Of a DNA stretch of 64,000 nt, positions 7,646-18,419 are shown piece after piece (within the stretch, counting starts at the first letter, position 1; every line of letters begins with the position of its first letter). The stretch lies in NCBI GenBank assembly GCA_017503105.1, contig JAFVTS010000035.1:1-64000 (forward strand). The letters are read 5' to 3'. Origin of the DNA: Clostridia bacterium (GTDB lineage Bacteria; Bacillota; Clostridia; Oscillospirales; CAG-272). A program made the translations under genes and the position numbers. Under the pieces are notes generated by a model. It had not been told where the DNA came from, did not search any database, and worked only from the letters and a program-made list of their open reading frames with translations.

Positions 7646-8836
7646 ATGTTATCCCTCGACAAAGTATTCAACGCGCAAACGGTTCTAAAGAATATCGTTC
7701 GTGAAACGAAGCTCGTTAGAGCTTACGGAATCGCTCCCGATTGTGAGCTATATCTGAAGCCCGAAAACTTACAGATTACAGGTTCTTTTAAGGTCAGAGG
7801 CTCGGCGTATAAGATCGCTATGCTGACCGATGAGGAAAAGAAAAAGGGCGTGATCGCCTGCTCCGCGGGAAATCACGCACAGGGCGTTGCACTTGCCGCA
7901 ACCAAGAACGGCATCAGATCCTTGATCTGCCTGCCCGACTCGGCTCCCATCTCAAAGGTAGAAGCGACCAAGGGCTACGGTGCTGAGGTTTGCCTTGTGG
8001 AAGGCTGCTACGACGACGCTTATGCGAAGGCGTTAGAACTTCGTGACAGCGAAGGGTATACCTTCGTACACCCCTTCGACGACGAGAACGTGATCGCAGG
8101 TCAAGGCACGATCGCGCTTGAAATTCTGAATGACCTTGATAATATTGATGCCATTGTCGTTCCCATCGGTGGCGGCGGACTTATTTCCGGCATTGCTTAT
8201 ACAGTAAAACAAATTCGTCCTTCGGTCAAAGTCTACGGCGTACAGGCGGCAGGCGCGCCGAGTATGTATAACTCGGTTAAGGACGGAGAAATTGAATGTC
8301 TTTCTTCGGTCTCTACGATTGCGGATGGTATTGCGGTTAAGAAGCCGGGTGAAAACACTTTCCGTTATGTCAGTGAGTATGTGGATGAAGTTGCACTTGT
8401 CACCGATGACGAGGTATCTTCCGCAATACTCGCGCTGATCGAAAAACAAAAAATGATCGCAGAGGGCGCGGGAGCTACGGCAGTTGCGGCTATTATGTTT
8501 GACAAGTTCAATTTGAAGGGCAAACGAGTGGTCGCCGTAGTATCGGGCGGTAATATTGACGTAACGAGCCTATCCCGTGTGATCGACCGAGGACTTCTCA
8601 AGTCGGGACGTTCGTCGAGCCTCCTCATCGAGCTGATCGACAAGCCGGGACAGCTCAAGGATATTTCACGTATAATCGCCGACTGCGGCGGTAACGTAAC
8701 AGGCGTTCACTACGAAAAAGGCAACACCGAGAGCGTCAACGGATGTTTCCTCCGTATTGAAATGGAAACAAGAGATTTTGAACACGTGAACCTCATCACA
8801 AAAACACTTCGTGATGAAGGTTTTAAATTGGTGTGA
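7646..8836 (+). CDS. ilvA: Threonine ammonia-lyase (threonine deaminase) with ACT domain
   Basis: PLP enzyme converting threonine to 2-oxobutanoate and ammonia, the first committed step to isoleucine. At 396 residues it has the PLP-binding Lys49 in ITGSFKVRGS, the phosphate-binding glycine loop IGGGGLISG at about 175-183, and a single C-terminal ACT domain (about 325-396, opening SSLLIELIDKPGQLKDIS). This is the short IlvA/TdcB-like form rather than the long form with two regulatory repeats. Leading an ilv operon behind an isoleucine-type T-box argues for a biosynthetic role over catabolic TdcB. Confidence 0.93.
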   Translation: MLSLDKVFNAQTVLKNIVRETKLVRAYGIAPDCELYLKPENLQITGSFKVRGSAYKIAMLTDEEKKKGVIACSAGNHAQGVALAATKNGIRSLICLPDSAPISKVEATKGYGAEVCLVEGCYDDAYAKALELRDSEGYTFVHPFDDENVIAGQGTIALEILNDLDNIDAIVVPIGGGGLISGIAYTVKQIRPSVKVYGVQAAGAPSMYNSVKDGEIECLSSVSTIADGIAVKKPGENTFRYVSEYVDEVALVTDDEVSSAILALIEKQKMIAEGAGATAVAAIMFDKFNLKGKRVVAVVSGGNIDVTSLSRVIDRGLLKSGRSSSLLIELIDKPGQLKDISRIIADCGGNVTGVHYEKGNTESVNGCFLRIEMETRDFEHVNLITKTLRDEGFKLV

Positions 8837-8856
8837 TTTTGAAAGGAGTTAAAGCT

Positions 8857-9234
8857 ATGAGCAACAAGATTCAAACAAACAAAGCACCGGCGGCAATTGG
8901 CCCCTACTCGCAAGCAGTAGTCGTAGGCAATCTCATTTTTACCTCCGGGCAAATTCCGCTGAATCCCGAAGCGGGAGTTCTTGAAGGAAAGGACATTGTT
9001 GAGCAAACGCATCGTGTTTGCAAGAATTTGGAGGCAGTTCTGACTGCCGCAGGCGGTTCTTTAAAAAGTGCCGTGAAAACAGTGTGTTTCCTTGCTAATA
9101 TGGCAGATTTCGCGGCATTCAATGAAGTATACGCACAGTATTTTACCGAAAAGCCCGCAAGAAGCTGTGTGGCAGTTAAAGATCTTCCCAAAGGAGCCTT
9201 GCTCGAGGTGGAAGTTGTAGCAGAAAAGGAGTAA
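8857..9234 (+). CDS. ridA: RidA family 2-iminobutanoate/2-iminopropanoate deaminase
   Basis: A 125-residue RidA/YjgF protein that hydrolyses the reactive enamine/imine released by threonine deaminase and other PLP enzymes. Family features are AIGPYSQAVVVGN near the N terminus, IFTSGQIPLNP, and the carboxylate-binding Arg with the C-terminal VAVKDLPKGALLEVEVVA strand. The frame extends upstream to 8833, but AAAGGAG sits just before ATG 8857, which also gives the usual RidA length. It lies directly downstream of ilvA, whose product it detoxifies, so the operon couples the two steps. Confidence 0.95.
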   Translation: MSNKIQTNKAPAAIGPYSQAVVVGNLIFTSGQIPLNPEAGVLEGKDIVEQTHRVCKNLEAVLTAAGGSLKSAVKTVCFLANMADFAAFNEVYAQYFTEKPARSCVAVKDLPKGALLEVEVVAEKE

Positions 9235-9240
9235 GACGTT

Positions 9241-9315
9241 ATGAGCGAGGGAGAAACTTTAGTTGGCTGTAAGCAATGCGGCGAGCTGATTATAGAAAAT
9301 TTAAGAAAGGAGTGA
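9241..9315 (+). CDS. Possible small ORF of 24 residues with a CxxC pair
   Basis: An ATG at 9241, six bases after the ridA stop and with an AAAAGGAG site in front, opens a 24-codon frame that ends in TGA at 9313-9315, five bases before the ilvB start. The peptide contains Cys-Lys-Gln-Cys followed by a hydrophobic stretch (GELIIENL). Its last codons (AAG GAG) serve as the ilvB ribosome binding site, so translating it would couple ridA to ilvB. It could be a real microprotein, a coupling leader, or a remnant of a zinc-ribbon gene. No function is claimed. Confidence 0.35.
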   Translation: MSEGETLVGCKQCGELIIENLRKE

Positions 9316-9320
9316 GAAAT

Positions 9321-10990
9321 ATGCAGCTTTGCGGCGCAGATATTCTTGTAAAAACCTTAATTGAACAGGGCTGTGAAACCGTTTTCGGATATCCGGGCGG
9401 TCAGATCTTAAACGTATATGACAGTCTTTATAAATACCGAAATGAAATCAATCACGTTCTGACCGCTCACGAGCAGGGAGCAGCGCACGCTGCTGACGGT
9501 TATGCGAGAACCACGGGAAAGGTTGGTGTGGTCATCTCTACATCGGGCCCCGGTGCTACCAACCTTGTCACAGGTATAGCAACCGCTTATCTTGATTCGA
9601 TTCCTATGGTTGCCATTTGTGGCAACGTGCCCACAACGCAGATCGGCACAGACAGCTTTCAGGAGATCGACATCACGGGCGTGACGCTCCCCATCACAAA
9701 GCATAATTACTTTGTCGGTAACGTAGAAGATTTAGCAGACACTATTCGCGAAGCATTCCGACTTGCCAAATCGGGCAGACCCGGTCCTGTGCTGATCGAC
9801 GTTCCAAAGGACGTTCAAATTGCAAAATGCGAGTACGAACTGAAGCCGCCCGTTGAGAAGGACGAGGCCTTTGCCGCGAAAGATATTCGCATCAAAGAAG
9901 CGGCAGAGATCATCAATGCGGCAAAACGCCCTTTCATCTACTTTGGCGGCGGCGTGATTACGGCGAACGCGCAAGATGAAGTACTCGCTCTTGCCGAGAA
10001 GATTGACGCGCCTATTGGCTGTTCCTTAATGGGGTTGTCGGCAATTCCTACCGATCATCCGAGATTTCTTGGTATGCAGGGCATGCACGGTCACTACGCG
10101 TCCTCCATGTCCATGCACAATGCCGACGTGATCCTATCCCTCGGTGTTCGCTTTAACGACCGTGTAACAGGAAACCGAACAAAATTTGCTACGGGTGCCA
10201 AAATCGTTCACATCGACGTGGACGGCTCGGAGCTGAATAAAACCGTCAACTCTGTTTGCGGTCTGCGCGGAGATGTAAAGCTTACCTTGCAAAAGCTTCT
10301 GCCTCTTTTGAATGAAAGCGCCAAGCCCGATTGGATGGCCAAAGTTGATGCTTTACGTAAGGAAGAAGAAAGTTATCTCGACAACCGCGAGGGACTCACA
10401 CCTCGCAGAGCAATCTTGACCGTAAATAAGTATCTCGGTGAAAATACGGCAGTATGTACAGACGTCGGTCAGCATCAGATGTGGTCGGCGCAAAACCTCA
10501 ACTTCAAAACCGCAAGACGCTTTGCGTCCAGCGGAGGTCTTGGAACGATGGGCTACGGCTTTGGTGCGGCAATCGGTGCGGCGTACGGCACGGGTGAGCG
10601 CAGCGTGCTCATTACGGGTGACGGTAGCTTTGGTATGAACTTGAACGAGCTTGCAACCGCTGTTCGCTACGGTGTTCCCGTTGTTGTGGTTATTATGAAC
10701 AACGGTGTGCTGGGAATGGTTCGCCAATGGCAGACGCTTTTCTATGATAAGCACTATTCCAACTCGGTTTTGGATTGTAAGACCGATTTTGCCGCATTTG
10801 CAAAAGCCTTTGGTGCTGACGGCGAGACAGTCACAACGCCCGAAGAATTGGACGAAGCGCTTGGTCGCGCTTTTGCCACCGACGGCCCTTACGTCATCGA
10901 TTGCAAGATCGATAAGGACGAATTCGTCCTTCCTATGCTCCCGCCCGGCGGCAGTATGGATGATATCATCACGAAATTGGAGGTGGAATT

Positions 10991-10994
<4 letters not shown>
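9321..10994 (+). CDS. ilvB: Acetolactate synthase, large (catalytic) subunit
   Basis: ThDP-dependent enzyme forming 2-acetolactate from pyruvate (valine/leucine) or 2-aceto-2-hydroxybutanoate (isoleucine). The 557-residue protein carries the catalytic Glu in the early TAHEQGAAHAADGYAR motif, a central FAD-type domain, and the ThDP-binding GDGSFGMNLNELATAVRYG...NN motif in the C-terminal third. The frame is open to 9276, but ATG 9321 follows AGAAAGGAG and gives the usual N terminus (MQLCGADILVKTL). It overlaps ilvN by 4 bases (ATGA), consistent with stoichiometric subunit synthesis. Confidence 0.96.
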
Positions 10995-12536
<1,542 letters not shown>

Positions 12537-12550
12537 TAGGAGGTGACATT

Positions 12551-14206
12551 ATGCCAAAGGAAAATGTAGTTACGGGTGTTCACAACGCCCCTCACCGCAG
12601 CTTGTTTCACGCGCTTGGACTTACCGAAGAAGAACAGAAAAGACCGCTGATCGGTATCGTAAGCTCATATAACGAGATTGTTCCCGGGCACGTGAATCTT
12701 GATAAGATCGTAGATGCCGTAAAGCTCGGTGTTGCTATGGCAGGCGGTACGCCCATAGTGTTTCCTGCTATTGCCGTTTGCGACGGTATTGCCATGGGAC
12801 ACACGGGTATGAAATATTCTCTCGTTACCCGTGATTTGATTGCAGATTCTACCGAAGCGATGGCGCTCGCTCACGGTTTTGACGGCCTCGTAATGGTTCC
12901 CAACTGCGACAAGAACGTACCAGGATTGCTTATGGCGGCGGCAAGAGTGAATATTCCCACCGTGTTCGTCAGCGGCGGTCCTATGCTTGCGGGCAGAGTG
13001 GAAGGTAAGAAAACCAGCCTTTCATCGATGTTCGAGGCGGTAGGTGCATACAACGCGGGTAAGATCACCGACGAAAAGCTCTATGAATACGAGTGCAAGA
13101 CCTGCCCGACCTGCGGCTCGTGTTCGGGTATGTATACCGCCAATTCCATGAACTGTCTGACCGAGGCTCTTGGAATGGGACTTTGCGGAAACGGCACGAT
13201 CCCCGCCGTTTACTCGGCGCGCATCGAGCTTGCCAAGCACGCGGGTATGGCGGTTATGGAGCTTGTTCGCAAGAATATCTGCCCCCGTGATATTATGACA
13301 AAAGAGGCACTCATGAACGCCTTGACAGTGGATATGGCGCTCGGCTGCTCTACCAACAGTATGCTTCATCTTCCCGCCATCGCCCACGAATGCGGCGTGG
13401 AGCTGAGCTTGGATATTGCCAACGAGATCAGCGCGGTCACGCCCAATCTCTGCCATCTCGCCCCCGCAGGTCGCACTTATATGGAGGATCTCAACGAGGC
13501 AGGCGGTGTCTATGCGGTTATGAACGAGCTGACCAAAAAGAATCTTCTCCATACAGACTGCATGACGGTTACGGGCAAGACGATCGGTGAGAACATTGCG
13601 GGTCGTATCAATCTGAACCCCGAGGTCATTCGCCCCGTGGAAAACCCCTTTAGCGAAACGGGCGGTATCGCGGTGCTCAAGGGCAACCTTGCTCCCGAAG
13701 GAAGCGTGGTCAAGCGTTCTGCCGTTCTTCCCGAAATGCTGGTTCACGAAGGCCCTGCCAAGGTATTTGATTCCGAGGAGGAAGCGCAGGCGGCTATCAA
13801 CGCAGGCAAGATCGTGGCGGGCGATGTAGTCGTCATTCGCTACGAAGGTCCTAAGGGCGGTCCCGGTATGCGCGAGATGTTGAACCCCACCTCTGCTATT
13901 ATGGGAATGGGGCTTGGCAACAGCGTTGCCCTCATCACCGACGGGCGCTTCAGCGGAGCAACGCGCGGTGCTTGCATCGGTCACGTAACGCCTGAGGCAG
14001 CTTCGGGCGGTATGATAGGAGTTGTCGAGGATGGCGATATCATCTCTATCAACATTCCCGAAAACACCATTGAACTGAAGGTCGACGAGGCTATCCTTGA
14101 CGAACGTATGAAGAATTTTGTGCCCAAGAAAAAAGAGCTTTCGGGCTATCTGAAACGATATGCTGCTCTTGTTTCGGGAGGCGCTACGGGGGCGATACTG
14201 AACTGA
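12551..14206 (+). CDS. ilvD: Dihydroxy-acid dehydratase
   Basis: Iron-sulfur enzyme that dehydrates 2,3-dihydroxy acids to the 2-oxo acid precursors of valine, leucine and isoleucine. At 551 residues it matches the IlvD/Edd family. Cluster-ligand Cys motifs are PNCDKNVPG (about 116-124) and [18 protein letters not shown] (about 185-202). The Mg-binding MGHTGMK segment is at about 79-85, and the C-terminal signature [20 protein letters not shown] is followed by [20 protein letters not shown] precedes the ATG. It ends one base before the next gene. Confidence 0.97.
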   Translation: MPKENVVTGVHNAPHRSLFHALGLTEEEQKRPLIGIVSSYNEIVPGHVNLDKIVDAVKLGVAMAGGTPIVFPAIAVCDGIAMGHTGMKYSLVTRDLIADSTEAMALAHGFDGLVMVPNCDKNVPGLLMAAARVNIPTVFVSGGPMLAGRVEGKKTSLSSMFEAVGAYNAGKITDEKLYEYECKTCPTCGSCSGMYTANSMNCLTEALGMGLCGNGTIPAVYSARIELAKHAGMAVMELVRKNICPRDIMTKEALMNALTVDMALGCSTNSMLHLPAIAHECGVELSLDIANEISAVTPNLCHLAPAGRTYMEDLNEAGGVYAVMNELTKKNLLHTDCMTVTGKTIGENIAGRINLNPEVIRPVENPFSETGGIAVLKGNLAPEGSVVKRSAVLPEMLVHEGPAKVFDSEEEAQAAINAGKIVAGDVVVIRYEGPKGGPGMREMLNPTSAIMGMGLGNSVALITDGRFSGATRGACIGHVTPEAASGGMIGVVEDGDIISINIPENTIELKVDEAILDERMKNFVPKKKELSGYLKRYAALVSGGATGAILN

Positions 14207-14207
14207 T

Positions 14208-15371
14208 ATGAAAGAACTCAAGGACAAATTATTTGCTCTTTGTATTTTCCGCGATATTTTGGAGGATCGGGTGCTTGACGCGCTGTTTTCACACATCAAG
14301 AATCCCTCCGTCGCGAGCTATGCCGAGTTTGTGTCGCGCTTGTATGCGGCAAACGGCGGAGATCTCGGAGAATACGTCAAGGAGCTTTGCCTGAACAGTG
14401 AAAACGCTTATGTAAAAACGGTCGGCGCAAAGAAATCCGTACCAAGCTATATGCGGGATGCCGCGGAAGCGGAGCTGGACGTTTTGCAAGAGGTATCCGC
14501 GCTTGATAAGGAAACGCTTTGCGCTCCCTTGAAGTATAGCGGATTTCTCCCCGACTTTACAACCACAGGGCTTAGCTTAAAGGACATCTATCTGCATCGC
14601 GCGGAGAATATTGAGAAATACGGCTATGGCATCTATGCAAAGCACAAAATGTTCTACGTAGATGAGAACGGCTGTATTGTTCCCGTTCTCAATCCCGACA
14701 AGACCGAGCTTTGTGACCTTGTTGACTATGAGCGTGAGCGCCAGATCGTGATCGACAACACAAAAGCATTACTCGCGGGCAAGTCTGCGGCAAACATCTT
14801 GCTCACGGGTGACGCAGGTACGGGAAAATCCTCAACCGTAAAGGCAGTAGCCAATGCGCTGTGGGACGAGGGGCTTCGCATTTTGGAAATGCGGAAGGAT
14901 CAGCTTCGCAGTATTCCAAAGGTTCTCGACGAGCTTTCAAGCAATCCGCTGAAATTTGTAATGTTCATCGACGACCTTTCGTTCCCCGCGGACGATGATA
15001 ATTTCAATGCACTAAAGGCTGTGCTCGAGGGCTCGGTCACGGCAAAATCAAGTAACGTGGTGATCTATGCTACGAGCAACCGCCGACACATTATAAAAGA
15101 AACCTTCTCTGATAGAGAAGGAGATGACGTACATCGCAACGATACGGTGCAAGAGCTTATATCTCTTTCGGAGCGCTTCGGTATCCATATCACGTTCTCA
15201 AGACCCAACAAGCAGACCTTCTTAAACATCGTTCATCACTTAGCCAATGAAAACGGCATAGATATGCCGACGGATGAGCTTGATCTGCTTGCCGAGCGTT
15301 TTGCACTTGAGCGCGGCGGCAGATCGGCAAGACTTGCAAAGCAATTTATTGACGGAATACTTGCAAGATAA
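14208..15371 (+). CDS. DUF815-family AAA ATPase
   Basis: A 387-residue predicted cytoplasmic ATPase. The N-terminal half (1-180) has no recognised motif. From about 195 it has a Walker A NILLTGDAGTGKSSTVKAVAN and then a Walker B KFVMFIDDLSFPADD, followed by a sensor-like VVIYATSNRRHI. This combination is the DUF815 family of AAA-type ATPases, whose cellular role is poorly defined. It begins one base after the ilvD stop, with no convincing ribosome binding site of its own, so it is probably translationally coupled as the last gene of the ilv transcript. No link to amino acid synthesis is known; it may be a bystander. Confidence 0.82.
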   Translation: MKELKDKLFALCIFRDILEDRVLDALFSHIKNPSVASYAEFVSRLYAANGGDLGEYVKELCLNSENAYVKTVGAKKSVPSYMRDAAEAELDVLQEVSALDKETLCAPLKYSGFLPDFTTTGLSLKDIYLHRAENIEKYGYGIYAKHKMFYVDENGCIVPVLNPDKTELCDLVDYERERQIVIDNTKALLAGKSAANILLTGDAGTGKSSTVKAVANALWDEGLRILEMRKDQLRSIPKVLDELSSNPLKFVMFIDDLSFPADDDNFNALKAVLEGSVTAKSSNVVIYATSNRRHIIKETFSDREGDDVHRNDTVQELISLSERFGIHITFSRPNKQTFLNIVHHLANENGIDMPTDELDLLAERFALERGGRSARLAKQFIDGILAR

Positions 15372-15396
15372 CGGCGCAAACTTTTTTGTGACAAGC

Positions 15397-15425
15397 TTGC
15401 TCTTTTGCTATTTTTATGGTATAAT
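15397..15425 (+). promoter_or_regulatory. Promoter of the MBL-fold gene
   Basis: TTGCTC (15397-15402) and TATAAT (15420-15425) are spaced by 17 bases and lie 31 bases upstream of the next start codon. Confidence 0.65.
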
Positions 15426-15456
15426 TATTGAAAATAAAATTTAAGTTGGTTCGTAA

Positions 15457-16320
15457 ATGGATATAAAAATAACAGACGTAAGATGCCAAATGGGCGATGC
15501 CTCGTTTTTGATTGATAACGGTAAAACAAGTATTTTATATGACACCGGTTTCGGATTTACCGGATATGCAGTTGCTGAAAACATTAAGAAATGCTTGGGA
15601 GAACGTCAGCTCGATTATATATTTCTGACGCATTCACATTACGATCACGCTCTTGGCAGCGCATACATTTTAAGGCGTTTTCCAAGTGCAAAGGTCGTAG
15701 CGGGGAAATATGCGGTGGATATTTTCAAGCGCGACGGCGCCAAACGAGTAATGAAAGAACTCGACTCCAAGTTTGCGAAAAAATGCGGAGTTACTGATTA
15801 TGAATTTTTAGGCGACGAATTAAAGGTAGATATTGCCGTTGACGATGGAGATACCGTAGAGGCGGGGGATATGTCCTTCGAGGTCATAAGTCTTCCGGGA
15901 CACACCCGTTGCTGTGTTGGATATTATTTTGAAAAAGAGGGCTTACTGCTCTCGAATGAAACGCTTGGCGTATATGACGGCGATAGAACCATTCTGCCGG
16001 CATACCTTGTTAGTTTTTCTGATACGATTTCTTCTATTAAAAAAATTGAAGGGCGCAGGATAACGGCAATCGTTGCACCGCACTTGGGACTTCTTAATAA
16101 AGCTCAAACAGAATATTTTCTTGATAATATGAAATCCGCCGCTCAGAATATAGCCGGAAATTTTCTTGACAGCATAAAAAGCGGACTTTGTGATGAAGAT
16201 ATCATAAAACAATTTAAAGAGAAATATTGGCACGGCTATATAAAGGAAATATATCCCGAGGATGCCATGACGTTAAATACGTCGATTATGATCCGTTTGA
16301 TCAAGAACGAGTTGTTATAA
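15457..16320 (+). CDS. MBL-fold metallo-hydrolase
   Basis: A 287-residue metallo-beta-lactamase-fold hydrolase. The zinc-binding motif THSHYDHALGS at about residues 58-68 (H-x-H-x-D-H) is followed by further metal ligands in LPGHTRCCVGYYF (about 148-160) and IVAPHLG (about 205-211). The fold serves thioesterases, glyoxalases, lactonases and nucleases; no substrate-specific feature is visible here. It has its own promoter and terminator and is separate from the ilv operon. The preceding sequence is AT-rich with only a weak Shine-Dalgarno. Confidence 0.85.
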   Translation: MDIKITDVRCQMGDASFLIDNGKTSILYDTGFGFTGYAVAENIKKCLGERQLDYIFLTHSHYDHALGSAYILRRFPSAKVVAGKYAVDIFKRDGAKRVMKELDSKFAKKCGVTDYEFLGDELKVDIAVDDGDTVEAGDMSFEVISLPGHTRCCVGYYFEKEGLLLSNETLGVYDGDRTILPAYLVSFSDTISSIKKIEGRRITAIVAPHLGLLNKAQTEYFLDNMKSAAQNIAGNFLDSIKSGLCDEDIIKQFKEKYWHGYIKEIYPEDAMTLNTSIMIRLIKNELL

Positions 16321-16353
16321 TTGGCACAAGAAAAGCTATCCCGATGCTTATGT

Positions 16354-16390
16354 GAGCGGAGAGCCGAGGCTCTCCGCTCTTCGTTTTTTA
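16354..16390 (+). terminator. Terminator after the MBL-fold gene
   Basis: A 12-bp stem, GAGCGGAGAGCC (16354-16365) with GGCTCTCCGCTC (16368-16379), closes on a very short loop and is followed by TTCGTTTTTTA. Confidence 0.85.
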
Positions 16391-16505
16391 ATATTCCTCG
16401 CTAATTTTTCATATTTTGTCTTATAGCAGGACAATAAAATTCCGAAATTAGTATATCATAAAAAGTGTCTTGTGTCAAGACAAATGTACTAACGGAGAGA
16501 TTGCT

Positions 16506-16745
16506 ATGGCGAGGATAATAGACGGAGAGAAGAAAAATCTCATAGGCGCGAGTCTTAAAGAGATCCGCGGAAGAAAGAAAATCAGTCAGCAGGACTTGTC
16601 AAACAAGCTTGAGCTTCTCGGCGTATACGTTTGCCGCGGCTCTATATCGAGAATAGAGGATTTTTCGCGTACGGTTACCGATATTGAACTTTTTGCGATT
16701 GCCGAGGTTCTCGGTGTTGACCCGAAGGAACTCTACTGTAAATGA
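16506..16745 (+). CDS. Small helix-turn-helix (XRE-like) DNA-binding protein
   Basis: A 79-residue protein consisting of little more than one XRE/Cro-type helix-turn-helix: IGASLKEIRGRKKISQQDLSNKLELLGVYVCRGSISRIEDFSRTV marks helices 1-4 when read in sections from residue 13 to 57, and it ends GVDPKELYCK. The frame extends to 16470, but GGAGAG lies upstream of ATG 16506. It stands alone between two terminators. This compact HTH type is frequent as a solitary chromosomal gene in Clostridia; its target is unknown. Confidence 0.8.
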   Translation: MARIIDGEKKNLIGASLKEIRGRKKISQQDLSNKLELLGVYVCRGSISRIEDFSRTVTDIELFAIAEVLGVDPKELYCK

Positions 16746-16766
16746 AAAAATGAATATTTACAAATA

Positions 16767-16804
16767 AAAATCGGAGTTGCCATTTTAAAGGTAACTCCGA
16801 TTTT
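16767..16804. terminator. Bidirectional terminator
   Basis: An inverted repeat of about 15 bp (AAAATCGGAGTTGCC arm with GGTAACTCCGATTTT) at 16767-16804, with A/T tracts at both ends, separates the HTH gene from the convergent phosphatase gene. Confidence 0.88.
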
Positions 16805-16839
16805 GTTCGCTTGTCCCCCAATGCGGGCAAATCGTAATT

Positions 16840-17550
16840 TTAAAAATATATCGCGTTCTGATACTTCGTCGGCAAGCCCTCGCGATAGACGTGCGAGTCG
16901 TTTGCAAGGGTGAGCACGCGCGGATAGGCGTAGCCGTCCTCGTTTTTGAATTCTATGACGGTGAGCCCCGAGTGACCGAAGTCGAATTTCGTCGAAAACG
17001 TGGGGTAGGGAATACCGAGCACGTGCGAGAGGAATGCGAGACCGAAGCCTTGGTGCGCGAAAAGCGCTACTCTCTCGTCACTTTCGTTCACGACCTTATA
17101 TTTACCGAGTCCCTCTCGCCGATATCCGAGGCTCTCAAAAAACGCGTCCGATTCGCCCCCTATTCTGTCAATCCCTTTTTTGTAGTTATAGGACGCAAGC
17201 TCGGGATGCTCGTACCATCTGAAGCCAAGAGACGTTATTTCATCGGTGTGGAAAAGTGCTCGAGTTTTCTTATCTTGGAAGAGCCACTTCATCCCCACGT
17301 CCGATTTTACCGTAAGGTCGCGCCACGCGTGCCCTTCGTTCGCGAAATCGAGTTTAATTATTTCTTTTTTCAGTATTTCCGCGGTTGGGGTCGCGGTGAG
17401 AATCGCTCGGTTCGAGGTCGATGCGAATATGCGGTCAAGTCCATAGAGGCAGAGCCTTTTTGAAAGAGCCTCCGCTTGACGCTCGCCGAGGGGTGTTAAG
17501 CTGTCAGGTTTGTATATCGGGTCGCCGTGGCGCACGTAGAAGAATAACAT
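16840..17550 (-). CDS. Histidine phosphatase family protein
   Basis: A 236-residue phosphoglycerate-mutase-like phosphatase. The catalytic RHG motif is at the N terminus (FYVRHGDPIY, His9), followed by LTPLGERQAEALSKRL. A later LFAHQGFGLAFLSHV (about 167-181) supplies the second active-site His. Substrate is not predictable within this family, which includes sugar-phosphate, cobalamin-pathway and phosphohistidine enzymes. AAGGA precedes the ATG. It lies 42 bases downstream of the flavoprotein gene on the same strand and is probably co-transcribed with it. Confidence 0.88.
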   Translation of the reverse strand: MLFFYVRHGDPIYKPDSLTPLGERQAEALSKRLCLYGLDRIFASTSNRAILTATPTAEILKKEIIKLDFANEGHAWRDLTVKSDVGMKWLFQDKKTRALFHTDEITSLGFRWYEHPELASYNYKKGIDRIGGESDAFFESLGYRREGLGKYKVVNESDERVALFAHQGFGLAFLSHVLGIPYPTFSTKFDFGHSGLTVIEFKNEDGYAYPRVLTLANDSHVYREGLPTKYQNAIYF

Positions 17551-17592
17551 TTTATACCGTCCTTTTCTTTAAAAACTTTACACGGGTAGGGG

Positions 17593-18222
17593 TTAACGTC
17601 TTACGAAGTTGGTAAACACCTTCGGTTCGCGCTCGGGCAGGGGAATCTCTTCTTTCGCAAGGGCAATAGTCTTCATAAGAAACGCCATATTTCTCGCAAG
17701 AGTTCTGACCGTCCTGAGCCCCTCAAGGTCTTCCTTCGCATCCTCTGCGAAAGCGCCGTGCACCTGATTCCAATACGTGGAGGTGGCAATAGGCATCTCG
17801 GAGATCGAGAAATATTTGTTGAGCACGTCAAACGTGGCGGTAAGTCCGCCGCGCCTTGCGACGGCGACGGAGGCGCCGACCTTCATTCTCTTGTCGCACT
17901 TCGATGAATAGAAGAGCCTGTCAAGAAAGGCGAGGAGCGAGCCGTTTGGCGACGCGTAATATACGGGGGAGGCGAGAAGCAGACCGTCCGCTTCCGCGAA
18001 AATTTCAGCCGCTTCGTTTACTTTGTCGTCGAACACACACCTTCCCGTCTTTTTGCAGGAGGCGCAGCCGACACATCCGCGCACGGGATCCTTGCCTATT
18101 TGAATCACGCGGCACTCGACTCCCTCTTTTTCAAAGGTGGCTATCATTTCCCCGAGCACCGCCGTGGTCGTTCCCTCTTCGTGCGGGCTTCCGTTTATTA
18201 TAAGAACTGTCGGTTTTTTCAC
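17593..18222 (-). CDS. Flavodoxin-like NAD(P)H-dependent FMN reductase family protein
   Basis: A 209-residue flavodoxin-fold protein. The FMN phosphate-binding loop LIINGSPHEEGTTTAVL is at the N terminus. A CVGCASCKKTGRC cluster at about residues 50-62 and a DGLLLASPVYYASPNGSL flavin-site segment follow. The Cys-rich stretch is common in the iron-sulfur flavoprotein-like group, although the spacing seen is not enough to assign a cluster. The gene starts at a GTG with AGAGGT upstream. It is the first gene of a two-gene minus-strand unit with the histidine phosphatase. Its physiological electron acceptor is unknown. Confidence 0.85.
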   Translation of the reverse strand: MKKPTVLIINGSPHEEGTTTAVLGEMIATFEKEGVECRVIQIGKDPVRGCVGCASCKKTGRCVFDDKVNEAAEIFAEADGLLLASPVYYASPNGSLLAFLDRLFYSSKCDKRMKVGASVAVARRGGLTATFDVLNKYFSISEMPIATSTYWNQVHGAFAEDAKEDLEGLRTVRTLARNMAFLMKTIALAKEEIPLPEREPKVFTNFVRR

Positions 18223-18336
18223 GTTTCTTTACCTCTTTTTCGTTTTATATATTCATTATACTACCCGACGAGCTTTTTTGCAACACCCGTTTTGATATTT
18301 TATACAAAACTTTTACATTTCTTTGTGCCGTTATAC

Positions 18337-18365
18337 TTGAATAAACGTACATTATATGATATAAT
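18337..18365 (+). promoter_or_regulatory. Promoter of the MutS-like/coaW operon
   Basis: TTGAAT (18337-18342) and TATAAT (18360-18365) have an exact 17-base spacer and lie 55 bases before the start codon. Confidence 0.75.
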
Positions 18366-18419
18366 ATTAAAAAAAGAGAAATATCTTTTGCAAAATAAAG
18401 GTTATCGGAGAGTGACAGA

